Source: Erinaceus europaeus (Eukaryota > Chordata > Mammalia > Eulipotyphla > Erinaceidae). From it: a DNA stretch of 64,000 nucleotides. Position 1 is the stretch's first letter, and each line of letters starts with the position of its first letter. Under the pieces are notes generated by a model, which worked only from the letters and a program-made list of their open reading frames with translations, ran no database searches and had not been told where the DNA came from. This document shows, in pieces, positions 1 through 9,391 of this stretch. A program made the translations under genes and the position numbers. The DNA lies in assembly GCF_950295315.1 (NCBI RefSeq), contig NC_080176.1, forward strand, positions 28,890,424 to 28,954,423, in the 5' to 3' direction.

Positions 1-658
1 ACCCAAGGCCCCCTCCATCCTCAAGTCCCAGCCCCCTTCTCCTGCCCTCCTCCCCCTTTCTCACTCTCCCTGCCCCAGAGCTCAGAATAAAACCTGTCTT
101 TCTCACGCTTCTAAAGATACCTCTTTCCAGCCACATGTTTCCCCACTTCATTATCTCTGCTTTTTCTCTGTTAATTAGGCCTCAGTAATGATTTCTGCCT
201 GCCCAGGAGGGCTGGGCATCTCTGGGCGGGGCTGGGCGTCTCCTTGGGCAGACTTGGCCCGGTGCCTCCATTATCCCCTCCAGGCTGGGCAGGGAGTAGC
301 TGCCTGGTCCTGACTCCTCTGTCCCCACTCCTGCCCGCCCCTACATGTGGAGGAGAGGACCCCAAGGTTCCCCAGCAGGTGGGGGGAGAGAGCAAGCCAC
401 AGAAGGGGGCTGGGACCTTCAGACTCTTCTGTGACATTCCGGAATTCTTGGCCTGGTACCACCCAGCCTGGCAGGATGAGCACAGGCCTTTATTTGAGCT
501 GAAATGAGTTTCACCACAGGGGGGGGGTCAGTGACCCCCCTCCAAGCACAGAACTAAAGGTCCCGACCCCCCCCTTTGAGACAGGAATGGGGGGAGTCAC
601 TGATCACTGCCTTCTGTGTATAAAGATGTGTGCAGGGGTTCCTTCTCCCCAACTTCTT
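1..658. other. Intronic DNA without a supported exon
   Basis: GC-rich sequence that matches none of the SINE families in the window. No open frame here has both a believable acceptor and a donor. By position it should be an upstream intron of the GTF2IRD1-like gene. An aataaaa at about 87-93 has no gene attached. I see no gene here. Confidence 0.5.
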
Positions 659-672
659 AAAAAGAAGGCCCC

Positions 673-972
673 TGGGAGTCGGGCGGTAGTGCAGAGGGTT
701 AAGCGCAGGCAGCGGCAAACGCTAGAAGAAGAAGCGCAGGCAGCGCAAAGCGCAAGGACTGGCATAAGGTTCCCAGTTCGAGCCCCTGGCTCCCCCACCT
801 GCAGGGGCGTCACTTCACAGGTGGTGAAATAGGTCTGCAGGTGCCTGTCTTTCTCTCTCCCTCTCTGTCTTCCCCTTCTCTCTCCATTTCTCTCTGTCCT
901 ATCCAACAATAATAACATCAATAACTACAGCAATAAAACAAAGGCAACAAAAGGAAATAAATACATTTTTAA
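673..972 (+). mobile_element. Class A tRNA-derived SINE carrying a micro-insertion
   Basis: The tRNA-like head has an A box (tagtgcagaggg) and a B box-like gttcgagcccc. It is followed by a pyrimidine-rich body and a CAATAA/AATAAA tail. Perfect 14-bp target-site duplications (aaaaagaaggcccc) lie at 659-672 and 973-986, so both ends are fixed. The head is split at 715-731 by a 17-bp foreign piece flanked by its own 14-bp duplication, described separately. The family resembles the hedgehog ERI SINEs, which move using L1 enzymes. Confidence 0.9.
701..745 (+). mobile_element. Micro-insertion of a Vingi-type LINE 3' end inside a SINE
   Basis: The 14-bp SINE segment aagcgcaggcagcg occurs at 701-714 and again at 732-745. 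Between the copies is gcaaacgctagaagaag (715-731). That is the exact 3' terminus of the Vingi-like copies at 31.66, 43.93 and 57.66 kb: last codons, TAG stop, then AAG repeats. The simplest reading is target-primed reverse transcription that stopped after about 17-20 nt. A chance duplication is less likely because the inserted bases match the LINE terminus exactly. Confidence 0.8.
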
Positions 973-1076
973 AAAAAGAAGGCCCCATGTCCACTGAGGT
1001 GCCCAGATGTGGGTGGGAGGAGTTCAAGGCCTGGGGGCTCAGGGAAACAAGCTACTAGCTATCTATAAGCATCAGG

Positions 1077-1850
1077 GCTTTTTTTTTCCTCACTCTGGGG
1101 TTATCACTGGGAGTTGGTGCTGCCACTACAAACCCACTGCTCCTGGCAGCCATTTTTTCCATTTTATTGGACAGGACAGAAGGAAATTGAGAGGAGGAGG
1201 AGAGAGAGAGGGAGAAAGATAGAAACCTGAAGACATGCTTCCCTGAAGGTGGGGAGCAGGGGCTCAAACTTGGATCCTCGCACATGTCCTTGCACTTAAT
1301 ACTATGTGCGCTTAAGCTAGTGCAAAAAACCCAGACCCTAGTTTTTTTGGTTTTATTTTTATTTATGAGAGAGAGAACCAGAGCATCACTTTGGCACATG
1401 TGATGCCAGGGATCAAACCCATAACCTCATGCTTGAGTCCAGTGCTCTAACCACTGAGCCCCCTACCAGGTCACTTTTTATTTTTATTAGAGCACTGATC
1501 AGCTGGGACTTTTGTAGCCTCAGACATGAGAATCTCTTTATATAACCATTATTATGACCCTTTATTATTATTTTTATTGCTGCCAGGGTTATTGCTAGGC
1601 TCAGTGCCAGCACTCTGAATCCACCACTCCTGATGACCTTTTTTTTTTCTTTATATTTTATTTAATAGGACAATGAGGAATTGAGAGTGGAGATGGAGAT
1701 AGAGAGGGAGAGAAAAAGACAGACCCGCAGACCTGCTCCACCCCATGTGAAGCTTCCCTCCTGCAGGTGGGGAGCGGGGCTTGAACCTGGGTCCTTGCAC
1801 ATGGTTATGTATGTTTGCTCTACTGGGTGCCCCACTGCCCAGTCCCTCAC
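1077..1850 (-). mobile_element. Cluster of antisense SINEs (A2, B, C, D)
   Basis: Four antisense SINEs abut. They are an A2 at about 1077-1330 that starts with the hairpin module, a B at about 1340-1472, a C fragment at about 1473-1560 and an A2/D type at about 1561-1846. Each was recognised by its antisense B box region (for example ggggcttgaacctgggtcc) and its oligo-T left end. There is no gene. Confidence 0.8.
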
Positions 1851-1870
1851 TCTGTTTTAATAAATGATTT

Positions 1871-2150
1871 TTTTTAATTTTTATTTTATTTTTTTTTATT
1901 TATTCCCTTTTGTTGCCCTTGTTTTATTGTTGTAGTTATTATTGTTGTTGTTGGATAGGACAGAGAGAAATGGAGAGAGATGGGGAAGACAGAGAGGAGG
2001 AGAGAAAGATAGACACCTGCAGACCTGCTTCATCACCTGTGAAGCGACTCCCCTGCAGGTGGGGAGCCGGGGTTCGAACCGGGATCCTTATGCCGGTCCT
2101 TGTGCTTTGCGCCACCTGCGCTTAACCCGCTGCGCTACAGCCCGACTCCC
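1871..2150 (-). mobile_element. Class A SINE, antisense, with clean target duplications
   Basis: A complete antisense class A element running from T-rich tail to head (gcccgactccc at its right end). The 12-bp direct repeats aataaatgattt at 1859-1870 and 2151-2162 are its target-site duplication. The near-consensus sequence suggests a fairly young insertion. Confidence 0.9.
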
Positions 2151-2219
2151 AATAAATGATTTCTTATCCACTAGGGAGCTGGCTGAGCAGAGAATCGCCT
2201 GCACTGACGTGTGCGATCT

Positions 2220-2842
2220 CTCTCTGTCTCTCTCTCTCTGCAGGTGTCTCTTTTTCTCCCCCTTTTGTCTTCCCCTCCTCTCTCCATTTCTTTCTGTCCT
2301 ATCCAACAGCAATGACATCAACAACAATAATAACTACAACAATAAAACAACAAGGGCAACAAAAGGGAATAAATAAATATTAAATTTTTTAAAAAAGAAT
2401 ATTCTAGAGGGCGGAGGTAGATAGCATAATGGTTATGCAAACAGACTCTCATGCCTGAGGCTCCAAAGTCTGAGGTTCAAGCCCCCACACCACCATAAGC
2501 CAGAGCTGAACAGTTCTCTGGTAATAAAAAAAAAATCTGGAACAGAGGTCGGGCAGTAGCACAATGGGTTAAGCGCAGGTGGTACAAAGTGCAAGGACTG
2601 GCCTAAGGATCCCAGGCTCCCCACCTGCAGGGGAGTCACTTCACAGGCAGTGAAGCGAGTCTGCAGGTGTCTCTTTCTCTCCCCCTCTCTGTCTTCCCCT
2701 CCTCTCTCCATTTCTCTCTGTCCATTCCAACAATAACTACATCAGTAATAACCACAACAGTAAAACAAGGGCAACAAAAAGGAAAAAAACAGGGCGGTAG
2801 CATAGCGGGTTAAGCTCACATGGCGCAAAGCACAAGGACTGG
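2220..2842 (+). mobile_element. SINE cluster, sense strand
   Basis: From left to right: a 5'-truncated A tail half (about 2225-2395), a class C (about 2407-2535), a nearly complete A (about 2543-2789) and a second A head that stops after the A box region (about 2790-2842). The last piece lacks its 3' half, so it was cut by a later deletion rather than by normal retroposition, which preserves 3' ends. Confidence 0.75.
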
Positions 2843-3428
2843 ATTCCTGGTGACTGAGCAGGTGTGCAAGGTGGTTCTGGGCAGGAGCTGGAGCTGTTGT
2901 GTGTGATGTGTGATGTCATGGGTCAGGGCCCCAGGAACACAAGTGGGGAGCCAGGGGGTGGTGGTGGCGGGAGGGGACAGCCCAGGCTGGAGGTGTGATT
3001 TCAGGCCTCCTGAACGTGGTGTTGGCATTTAAAACCTGACAGGTGAGGTCACCGCAAATGACTCGGCTCAAGACCTAGAGTCTTACCTGGGGGCGGGGGG
3101 GGGGGGGGGTCCTGCCTTTTTGGCCAAGTCATCTGGGCAGGGAGGAGGGTGGGGAGGGTGGATATCTCAGGACAGAAGGTCACCCCTAACAGGATGCTGC
3201 TCGCAGATGGCTCTTTCATTCCCAGAGGGAGAGAGGCCACCACCACACCAGAGCTTCCTCTAGTCCCGTAGGGTGGTGCCCAGGTTTTGAACTACATCTG
3301 GGCTACATTTATGTCAGAAGGAACATGTCCTACCCAGTGAGCTCTCTCTCTAGGCTGCTCAGCTGATTCACTATTTATTACAGTCTGTAGTTGTTGTTGT
3401 GCTTGATTATAATATTTTTTATTCTTTT
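2843..3428. other. Repeat-poor intronic segment with a poly-G tract
   Basis: No SINE is visible. A run of G interrupted once by C lies at about 3090-3109. Several reading frames are open for 60-70 codons, but none resembles a TFII-I family exon. I treat it as intron. Confidence 0.45.
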
Positions 3429-3506
3429 GCATTATATCTTTTTTTTTTTTTTTTTTTTTTTTTACAACCCCCACTATTTAATTCATCATTTTTCATGGAC
3501 CTGTAT

Positions 3507-3532
3507 TCTCCCCACCCACCCACCCACCCCAG
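3507..3532 (-). other. G-quadruplex-prone motif in the L1 3' UTR
   Basis: The + strand reads ccccacccacccacccaccc at about 3511-3530, so the L1 sense strand has at least four G3 runs separated by single T. G-rich tracts in the 3' UTR are a known conserved feature of mammalian L1. The second L1 copy has the same motif at about 34417-34436. Confidence 0.75.
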
Positions 3533-3607
3533 AGTCTTTTGCTTTGGTGTAATACTCCAATTCCATTTCAGGTTCGACTTGTGTTTTTTTTTTTCTAATC
3601 TTGTTTT

Positions 3608-6600
3608 TCAACTTCGGCCTGAGAGTAAGATCATCCCATATTCATCCTTCTGTTTCTGACTTATTTCACTCAACATGATTTTTTCAAGGTCCATCCAAGA
3701 TCGGCTGAAAACGGTGAAGTCACCATTTTTTACAGCTGAGTAGTATTCCATTGTGTATATATACCACAACTTGGTCAGCCACTCATCTGTTGTTGGACAC
3801 CTGGGTTGCTTCCAGGTTTTGGCTATTACAAATTGTGCTGCCAAGAACATATGTGTACACAGATCTTTTTGGATGGATGTGTTGGGTTCCTTAGGATATA
3901 TCCCCAGGAGGGGAATTGCAGGGTCATAGGGTAGGTCCATTTCTAGCCTTCTGAGAGTTCTCCAGACTGTTCTCCACAGAGGTTGGACCAATTGACATTC
4001 CCACCAGCAGTGCAGGAGGGTTCCTTTGACCCCACATCCTCTCCAGCATTTGCTGCTGTTACCTTTTCTGATGTGTGACATTCTCACAGGAGTGAAGTGA
4101 TATCTCATTGTTGTCTTGATTTGCATTTCTCTGACAATCAGAGACTTGGAGCATTTTTTCATGTGTTTCTCGGCCTTTTGGATGTCTTCTGTGGTGAATA
4201 TTCTGTCCAATTCCTCCCCCCATTTTTGGATGGGGTTATTTGTTGTCTTGTTGTTGAGTCTGGTAAGCTCCTTATATATGTTGGTTATTAAACTCTTATC
4301 TGATGTATGGCATGTAAAGATCTTCTCCCATTCTGTGAGGGGTCTCTTGATTTGGGTAGTGGTTTCTTTTGCTGTGAAGAAGCTTTTTAACTTGATGTAG
4401 TCCCATAGGTTTATACTTGCCTTAGTCTTCCTTGTAATTGGATTCGTTTCATTGAAAATGTCTTTAAAATTTATGCAGAAAAAAGTTCTTCCAATATTTT
4501 CCTCTAAGTATCTGATAGTTTCTGGTCTAACATCCAAGTCCTTGATCCACTTGGAATTTACTTTTGTATTTGGTGAAATACAGTGATTCAGCTTCATTCT
4601 TCTGCATGTTTCAACCCATTGTTTCCAACACCATTTGTTGAAGAGACTCTGCTTTCCCCATGTAATAGTCTGGGCCCCTTTGTCAAAGATTAGATGTCCA
4701 TAGGTGTGGGGCCTCATTTCTGGGCTCTCAATTCTATTCCACTGGTCAGTGTGTCTGTTCATGTTCCAGTACCAAGCAGTTTTGATGACAATGGCCCTAT
4801 AATACAGTTTGAGATCTGGCAGTGTGATGCCTCCGGTTCTGTTCTTTTTTCTCAAGATTGTTTTGGCAATTCTAGGTCTTTTCTGGTTCCAGATAAACAT
4901 TTGTAGCATTTGATCTATTCTCCTAAAAAATGTGCTTGGTATCTTGATGGGGATAGCATTAAATTTGTAGATGGCTCTGGGTAATATATTCATTTTGATG
5001 ATGTTAATTCTTCCAACCCATGAGCATGGAATATCTTTCCACTTCTTTGTGTCTTTTTCAATTTCTTTGAGTAGTGACTCATAATTTTCAGTATACAAGT
5101 CTTTCACTTCTTTGGTTAGGTTTATTCCTAGATATTTTATTGTTTTTGTTGCTATAGAAAAAGGAACTGATTTCTGGATTTCAATTTCTTCTAACTTAGT
5201 GTTTGCATAGAGGAATGCCACTGACTTTTGAATGTTAATTTTATAGCCTGACACATTACTGTATTGCCTGATGATTTCCAAAAGCTTCTTGCTAGATTCC
5301 TTAGGTTTTTCCATGTATACTATCATGTCATCTGCAAATAAGGAGAGTTTGACTTCTTCTCTTCCAATCTGTATTCCTTTAATTCCTTGCTCCTGCCTGA
5401 TTGCTATGGCAAGAACTTCCAACACTATGTTGAATAGTAATGGTGATAGTGGGCAGCCCTGTCTAGTACCTGATCTGAGGGGAAATGCTTCCAGTTTTTC
5501 ACCATTGAGTATGATGTTGGCTGTAGGTTTGCTATATATAGACTCCACTATCTTCAGGAATTTTCCATCTATTCCTATTTTTTGTAGTGTTTTGATCATA
5601 AAGGGATGTTGTATTTTGTCAAAGGCTTTCTCTGCATCTATTGATATGACCATGTGGTTTTTGGTCTTGCTTTTGTTGATGTGGTGGATCACATTGATTG
5701 ATTTACGTATATTAAACCAACCTTGCATGCCTGGGATAAACCCCACTTGGTCATGATGAACAATCTTTTTGATATACTGCTGTATCCGGTTGGCTAGAAT
5801 TTTGTTCAATATTTTCGCATCTATGTTCATCAGAGATATTGGTCTGTAGTTTTCTTTTTTGGTTGTGTCCCTGTCTGCTTTTGGTATCAGGGTGATGTTG
5901 GCTTCATAGAAGCTGGCAGGGAGTATTCCAGTGTCTTCAATCTTCTGGAAGACTTTTAAAAGTAGAGGTATTAGTTCTTCTTTGAAAGTTTTGTAGAATT
6001 CATTTGTAAAACCATCTGGTCCAGGACTTTTATTTTTGGGAAGATTTTTGATAACTGTTTCAATTTCATTAGCTGTGATGGGCCTGTTCATGTTGTCCAC
6101 TTCCTCTTTACTTAGTTTTGGAAGTTGGTAGGTATCTAGGAAATCATTCATTTCTTCCAGGTTCTCTAACTTGGTGGCATATAGTTGTTCATAGAAGCCT
6201 CGCATGATATGTTGAATTTCTGCAGTGTCTGTTGTGATATCTCCTCTTTCATTTACTATCCGATTTATTTGGGTCTTCTCCCTTTTTTGTTTTGTGAGTC
6301 TGGCTAAAGGTTTGTCGATTTTGTTTACTCTTTCAAAGAACCAACATTTACTTTCATTGATCTTTTGTATGGTTTTCCTATTCTCAATGTTATTTATTTC
6401 TGCCCTAACTTTAGTAATTTCTGTCCTTCTGGTTGCTTTAGGGTTCCTTTGTTGTTCTTCTTCTAGGTCTTTAAGATGTGCAATCAGGCTGTTTATTTGT
6501 GTCTTTTCTTGTTTCCTAATGTGTGCTTGTATAGCTATGAACTTCCCTCTTAGGACTGCTTTAGCTGTGTCCCAAATATTTTGATAGCTTGTGTCTTCAT

Positions 6601-7432
6601 TTTCATTGAACTCTCGAAACATTTTGATTTCTTCCTTGATTTCCTCTTTGACCCAGAAGTTGTTAAGAAGTGTACTGTTTAGCTTCCACATTTTGGCACT
6701 GTTACTAATCTTTTGTTGATTGTTAAGTGTTAGTTTAATTCCACTGTGGTCTGAGAAGATGCTTGGGATGATTTCAGTGCTCTTGAATTGGCTGATGCTG
6801 TCTTTGTGGCCTAACATATGGTCTATCCTTGAGAATGATCCATGTGGATTTGAGTAAAATGTGTATTCCAGTTTCTTGGGATGAATGACTCTGAAAATGT
6901 CCAATAGTTCTAGTTTATCTATCTCTTCATTTAGCTCCCTTATGTCTTTACTGATTTTCTTTCTGGATGATCTGTCAAGTTGAGATAGTGGGGTGTTGAA
7001 GTCCCCTACTATGATTGTGTTACTGTTAATATATTGCTGTAGCTCTTTCAGTAGAAGTTTGATGTATTTAGATGGCTTCTCATTGGGTGCATAGATATTA
7101 ATAATTGTTAAGTCCTCTTGATTGACTGATCCTCTGAGCATTAAGTAGTGTCCATTCCTATCTTTTTTAATCTTATGTATTTTAAAGTCTATCATGTCAG
7201 ATATGAGAATAGCTGTTCCTGCCCTTTTTTGTGGGCCATTGGCTTGTATGATAGTTTTCCATCCTTTCACTTTAAGTCTGTGTTTGTCTTGTTGCGTTAG
7301 GTGAGTTTCCTGTAGACAACATATTGTTGGGTTGTGTTTTCTGATCCATCTTCCTACTCTGTGTCTTTTACTAGGTGAATTCAGGCCATTCACATTTATT
7401 GATATCAAAGATTGAAGATATTTTAACGCCAT
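3608..7432 (-). CDS. ORF2p: L1 ORF2 protein (endonuclease-reverse transcriptase), 1274 aa
   Basis: ORF2p nicks genomic DNA and copies L1 or SINE RNA at the nick. The APE-type endonuclease (residues 1-240) keeps N14, E42 of QETH, D144 and N146 of GDFN, D204 and the SDH triad at 227-229. The reverse transcriptase (about 450-790) keeps D599 in SIDAEKAFD and the FADD box at 699-702. A C-terminal cysteine-rich motif (C-x3-C-x7-H-x4-C type, within [18 protein letters not shown]) lies at about 1130-1150. Length matches the mammalian norm of about 1275 aa. No stop or frameshift was found. It starts 56 bp after ORF1 ends. Confidence 0.97.
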   Translation of the reverse strand: MALKYLQSLISINVNGLNSPSKRHRVGRWIRKHNPTICCLQETHLTQQDKHRLKVKGWKTIIQANGPQKRAGTAILISDMIDFKIHKIKKDRNGHYLMLRGSVNQEDLTIINIYAPNEKPSKYIKLLLKELQQYINSNTIIVGDFNTPLSQLDRSSRKKISKDIRELNEEIDKLELLDIFRVIHPKKLEYTFYSNPHGSFSRIDHMLGHKDSISQFKSTEIIPSIFSDHSGIKLTLNNQQKISNSAKMWKLNSTLLNNFWVKEEIKEEIKMFREFNENEDTSYQNIWDTAKAVLRGKFIAIQAHIRKQEKTQINSLIAHLKDLEEEQQRNPKATRRTEITKVRAEINNIENRKTIQKINESKCWFFERVNKIDKPLARLTKQKREKTQINRIVNERGDITTDTAEIQHIMRGFYEQLYATKLENLEEMNDFLDTYQLPKLSKEEVDNMNRPITANEIETVIKNLPKNKSPGPDGFTNEFYKTFKEELIPLLLKVFQKIEDTGILPASFYEANITLIPKADRDTTKKENYRPISLMNIDAKILNKILANRIQQYIKKIVHHDQVGFIPGMQGWFNIRKSINVIHHINKSKTKNHMVISIDAEKAFDKIQHPFMIKTLQKIGIDGKFLKIVESIYSKPTANIILNGEKLEAFPLRSGTRQGCPLSPLLFNIVLEVLAIAIRQEQGIKGIQIGREEVKLSLFADDMIVYMEKPKESSKKLLEIIRQYSNVSGYKINIQKSVAFLYANTKLEEIEIQKSVPFSIATKTIKYLGINLTKEVKDLYTENYESLLKEIEKDTKKWKDIPCSWVGRINIIKMNILPRAIYKFNAIPIKIPSTFFRRIDQMLQMFIWNQKRPRIAKTILRKKNRTGGITLPDLKLYYRAIVIKTAWYWNMNRHTDQWNRIESPEMRPHTYGHLIFDKGAQTITWGKQSLFNKWCWKQWVETCRRMKLNHCISPNTKVNSKWIKDLDVRPETIRYLEENIGRTFFCINFKDIFNETNPITRKTKASINLWDYIKLKSFFTAKETTTQIKRPLTEWEKIFTCHTSDKSLITNIYKELTRLNNKTTNNPIQKWGEELDRIFTTEDIQKAEKHMKKCSKSLIVREMQIKTTMRYHFTPVRMSHIRKGNSSKCWRGCGVKGTLLHCWWECQLVQPLWRTVWRTLRRLEMDLPYDPAIPLLGIYPKEPNTSIQKDLCTHMFLAAQFVIAKTWKQPRCPTTDEWLTKLWYIYTMEYYSAVKNGDFTVFSRSWMDLEKIMLSEISQKQKDEYGMILLSGRS

Positions 7433-7488
7433 TCTTGTAGAGTTTTAGAGTGTTTTGATATATGTTCTATTTGTGGTGGTCTGGTTGT

Positions 7489-8463
7489 TTATAGGAAACC
7501 TTTCAGAACTTCTTTCAAGGCAGGCTTGGTGATGGTTGCTTCCTTCAACTGTTGCTTGTCTGAGAAGGTTTTGATGCTTCCATCTAGTCTGAATGACAAT
7601 CTAGCAGGATATAGTATTCTTGGCTGAAAGCCTTTCTCATTGAGCACTCGATAGATATCTTGCCATTCTCTTCTGGCCTGTAGTGTTTGTATGGAGAAGT
7701 CTGCTGCTAATCTTATGGGTTTTCCTTTGTAGGTGACTCTTTGTTTTTCTCTTGCAGCCTTGAGGATCCTTTCTTTATCCTTATTCCTTTCCAATCTAAG
7801 TATGACATGTCTTGGTGTCTTTAGGTCTGGGTTAATTCTGTTTGGGACCCTCTGGGCTTCTTGAATCTTTATGTCTTTGGTGTTGTCTAGACTAGAGAAA
7901 TTTTCAGCTATTATGGCCTGGAGAACGCTTTCTTCCTCCCCTTCTCTTTCTTCCTCTGGTAAGCCAATAATGTGTATATTGTTTCTTTTGAAGTCATCCC
8001 ATAGGACTCTGTTGTTGTTTTCAGCATCTCTTAATCTCTTTTTGAGATCTCTTACTTCTTCTTTAGTTGTCTCTAATTCATCCTCAATCTTGCTAATTCT
8101 GTCTTCAGCCTCATTGATTCTATTCTCTCTGCCCTCTACTGCTTTCTGGAGTTCATCTATTTTGTTGCCCTGCTCTGATACTGTTTTAGCTTGTTCAGCT
8201 AGTTGCCTTCTTAGCTCAGCGATTTCAGCTTTCAGCTCTCTAATAACCATGAGATAATTAGAATTTTCTTCCATATTCTCATTTGTTGTTCCTGCAGTTC
8301 TGATTACAATTTTTTCAAATTCTTTACTCACTCCTGTTATTATTTCCTTAGCTAATGTTTGGATGTTGAACTCGTTGTTTTGTGCTTCGCCCTCTGGAGG
8401 ACTTTTAGCTGGACTCTTGTCCTGGTTCGAGTCTCCATTATTTTTTCTTGTTGTTTTAACCAT
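7489..8463 (-). CDS. ORF1p: L1 ORF1 protein (RNA-binding chaperone), 324 aa
   Basis: ORF1p coats L1 RNA as trimers and is needed for retrotransposition. The N-terminal 50 residues are charged and disordered. A coiled coil follows at about residues 55-150, with heptad-like runs such as ELRRQLAEQAKTVSEQG and ISKIEDELETTKEEVRDLK. An RRM-type segment starts near NNIHIIGLPEEE at about 160, and the C-terminal domain contains LKAAREKQRVTYKGKPIRL and ADFSIQTLQARREWQ. Its length is typical of mammalian ORF1p (about 340 aa). The frame is uninterrupted from an ATG just inside the 5' UTR boundary to a TAA at 7489-7491. Confidence 0.95.
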   Translation of the reverse strand: MVKTTRKNNGDSNQDKSPAKSPPEGEAQNNEFNIQTLAKEIITGVSKEFEKIVIRTAGTTNENMEENSNYLMVIRELKAEIAELRRQLAEQAKTVSEQGNKIDELQKAVEGRENRINEAEDRISKIEDELETTKEEVRDLKKRLRDAENNNRVLWDDFKRNNIHIIGLPEEEREGEEESVLQAIIAENFSSLDNTKDIKIQEAQRVPNRINPDLKTPRHVILRLERNKDKERILKAAREKQRVTYKGKPIRLAADFSIQTLQARREWQDIYRVLNEKGFQPRILYPARLSFRLDGSIKTFSDKQQLKEATITKPALKEVLKGFL

Positions 8464-9113
8464 TTTATATAAGTTAACAGTTTTTTCAATCCCTGAGTTG
8501 GAGTTCAGTGGTGTAAAAGCCTTTTTTTTTTCCCCTGTAGGCTATGGTAGCCTGAGGGCTTTTAAACTATCAATAGGCTTCTTGGCTTAATCAATGACTC
8601 CTGACTAAGAGATAAAGCAGGGTGTGGCAGAGATAATCCAGTGGTTATGCAAAGAGACTTTCACAGCCCTTCAGCTATGCCACCGAGGTATAGGTCTTCT
8701 CCTGAGTTTCCCGGTTAGATCTCTGTGCCCTGGTGTCCCTCCCTGTTGCTGCTCCAGATTCTGAGGGTAGTAGCAATGGAGACTCAGAGTTGTACTTGGT
8801 GAGTCTCTGGGGAGTCCTTTCCTCCCTTCAGCTGTCCCCTTGTTGGTGGAGCAGACTGGAGGTGGTGTCTCCACTGACAGACTGTCGAACTGTTAGCAGT
8901 CACTTAATCTCTCCTTAGGCCCCTCTCTCCTCTCTGTCACCAGCCACGCGTGTTTGTACTCACGGGTGATTTACTGGGTTTCTGTGGTCATTCTAGTCCT
9001 GTCTTGTTTCGGTCCGGGTGGTCTCCTTTGGTATTCCTAGTTGATCCGGGAGAGGAGAGGAGAGGAGAGAAAGCGATCTGCTGCTCGTAGCTCCGCCTCC
9101 GGAAGTCGAATCC
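8464..9113 (-). promoter_or_regulatory. L1 5' UTR / internal promoter region
   Basis: About 650 bp lie between the 5' end of the element (defined by the target duplication at 9114) and the ORF1 start codon. The first 15 nt of the element contain an ETS-type core (CCGGAAGT on the + strand at 9099-9106). L1 5' UTRs act as internal promoters. Activity of this one is inferred from position, not shown. Confidence 0.7.
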
Positions 9114-9127
9114 GCATTATATCTTTT

Positions 9128-9391
9128 CTATATTTATTTTCCCTTTTTCCCTTTTTTATTATTGTTGTAGTTATTGTTGTTGTTACTGACGCAATTGTTG
9201 GCTAGGACAGAGAGAAATGGAGAGAGAAGACAGAGAGGGGGAGAGAAAGACAGACACCTGCAGACCTGCTTCACTGCCTGTGAAGCGACTCCCCTGCAGG
9301 TGGGGAGCCGGGGGCTCGAACCGGGATCCTTACGCCGATCCTTGTGCTTCATGCCACTTGCGATTAACCCACTGTGCTACCACCCCACCCC
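9128..9391 (-). mobile_element. Class A SINE, antisense
   Basis: It directly abuts the right target duplication of the L1. It runs from a T-rich left end through tgttggctaggacagagag to the antisense head at about 9360-9391. The near-complete body places it in class A. Confidence 0.8.

Larger units (their letters stand above)
3443..9113 (-). mobile_element. Full-length L1 retrotransposon with both ORFs intact
   Basis: A 5.67-kb L1 lies antisense to the host gene. Its order on the minus strand is a 5' UTR of about 650 bp (9113-8464), ORF1 (8463-7489), a 57-bp or shorter spacer, ORF2 (7432-3608), a 3' UTR of about 140 bp and a poly(A) tail seen as poly-T at 3439-3463. Perfect 14-bp target duplications (gcattatatctttt) lie at 3429-3442 and 9114-9127. 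Both frames are open, the EN and RT catalytic residues are present and the duplications have not diverged. The copy is therefore young and may be competent. Antisense placement in an intron is typical of tolerated L1s. Confidence 0.97.

Noticed and set aside
4097..6584. Open frames of 60-160 codons on the + strand across the L1
   Set aside because: They are antisense shadows of L1 ORF2, which is open on the minus strand with all domain motifs.
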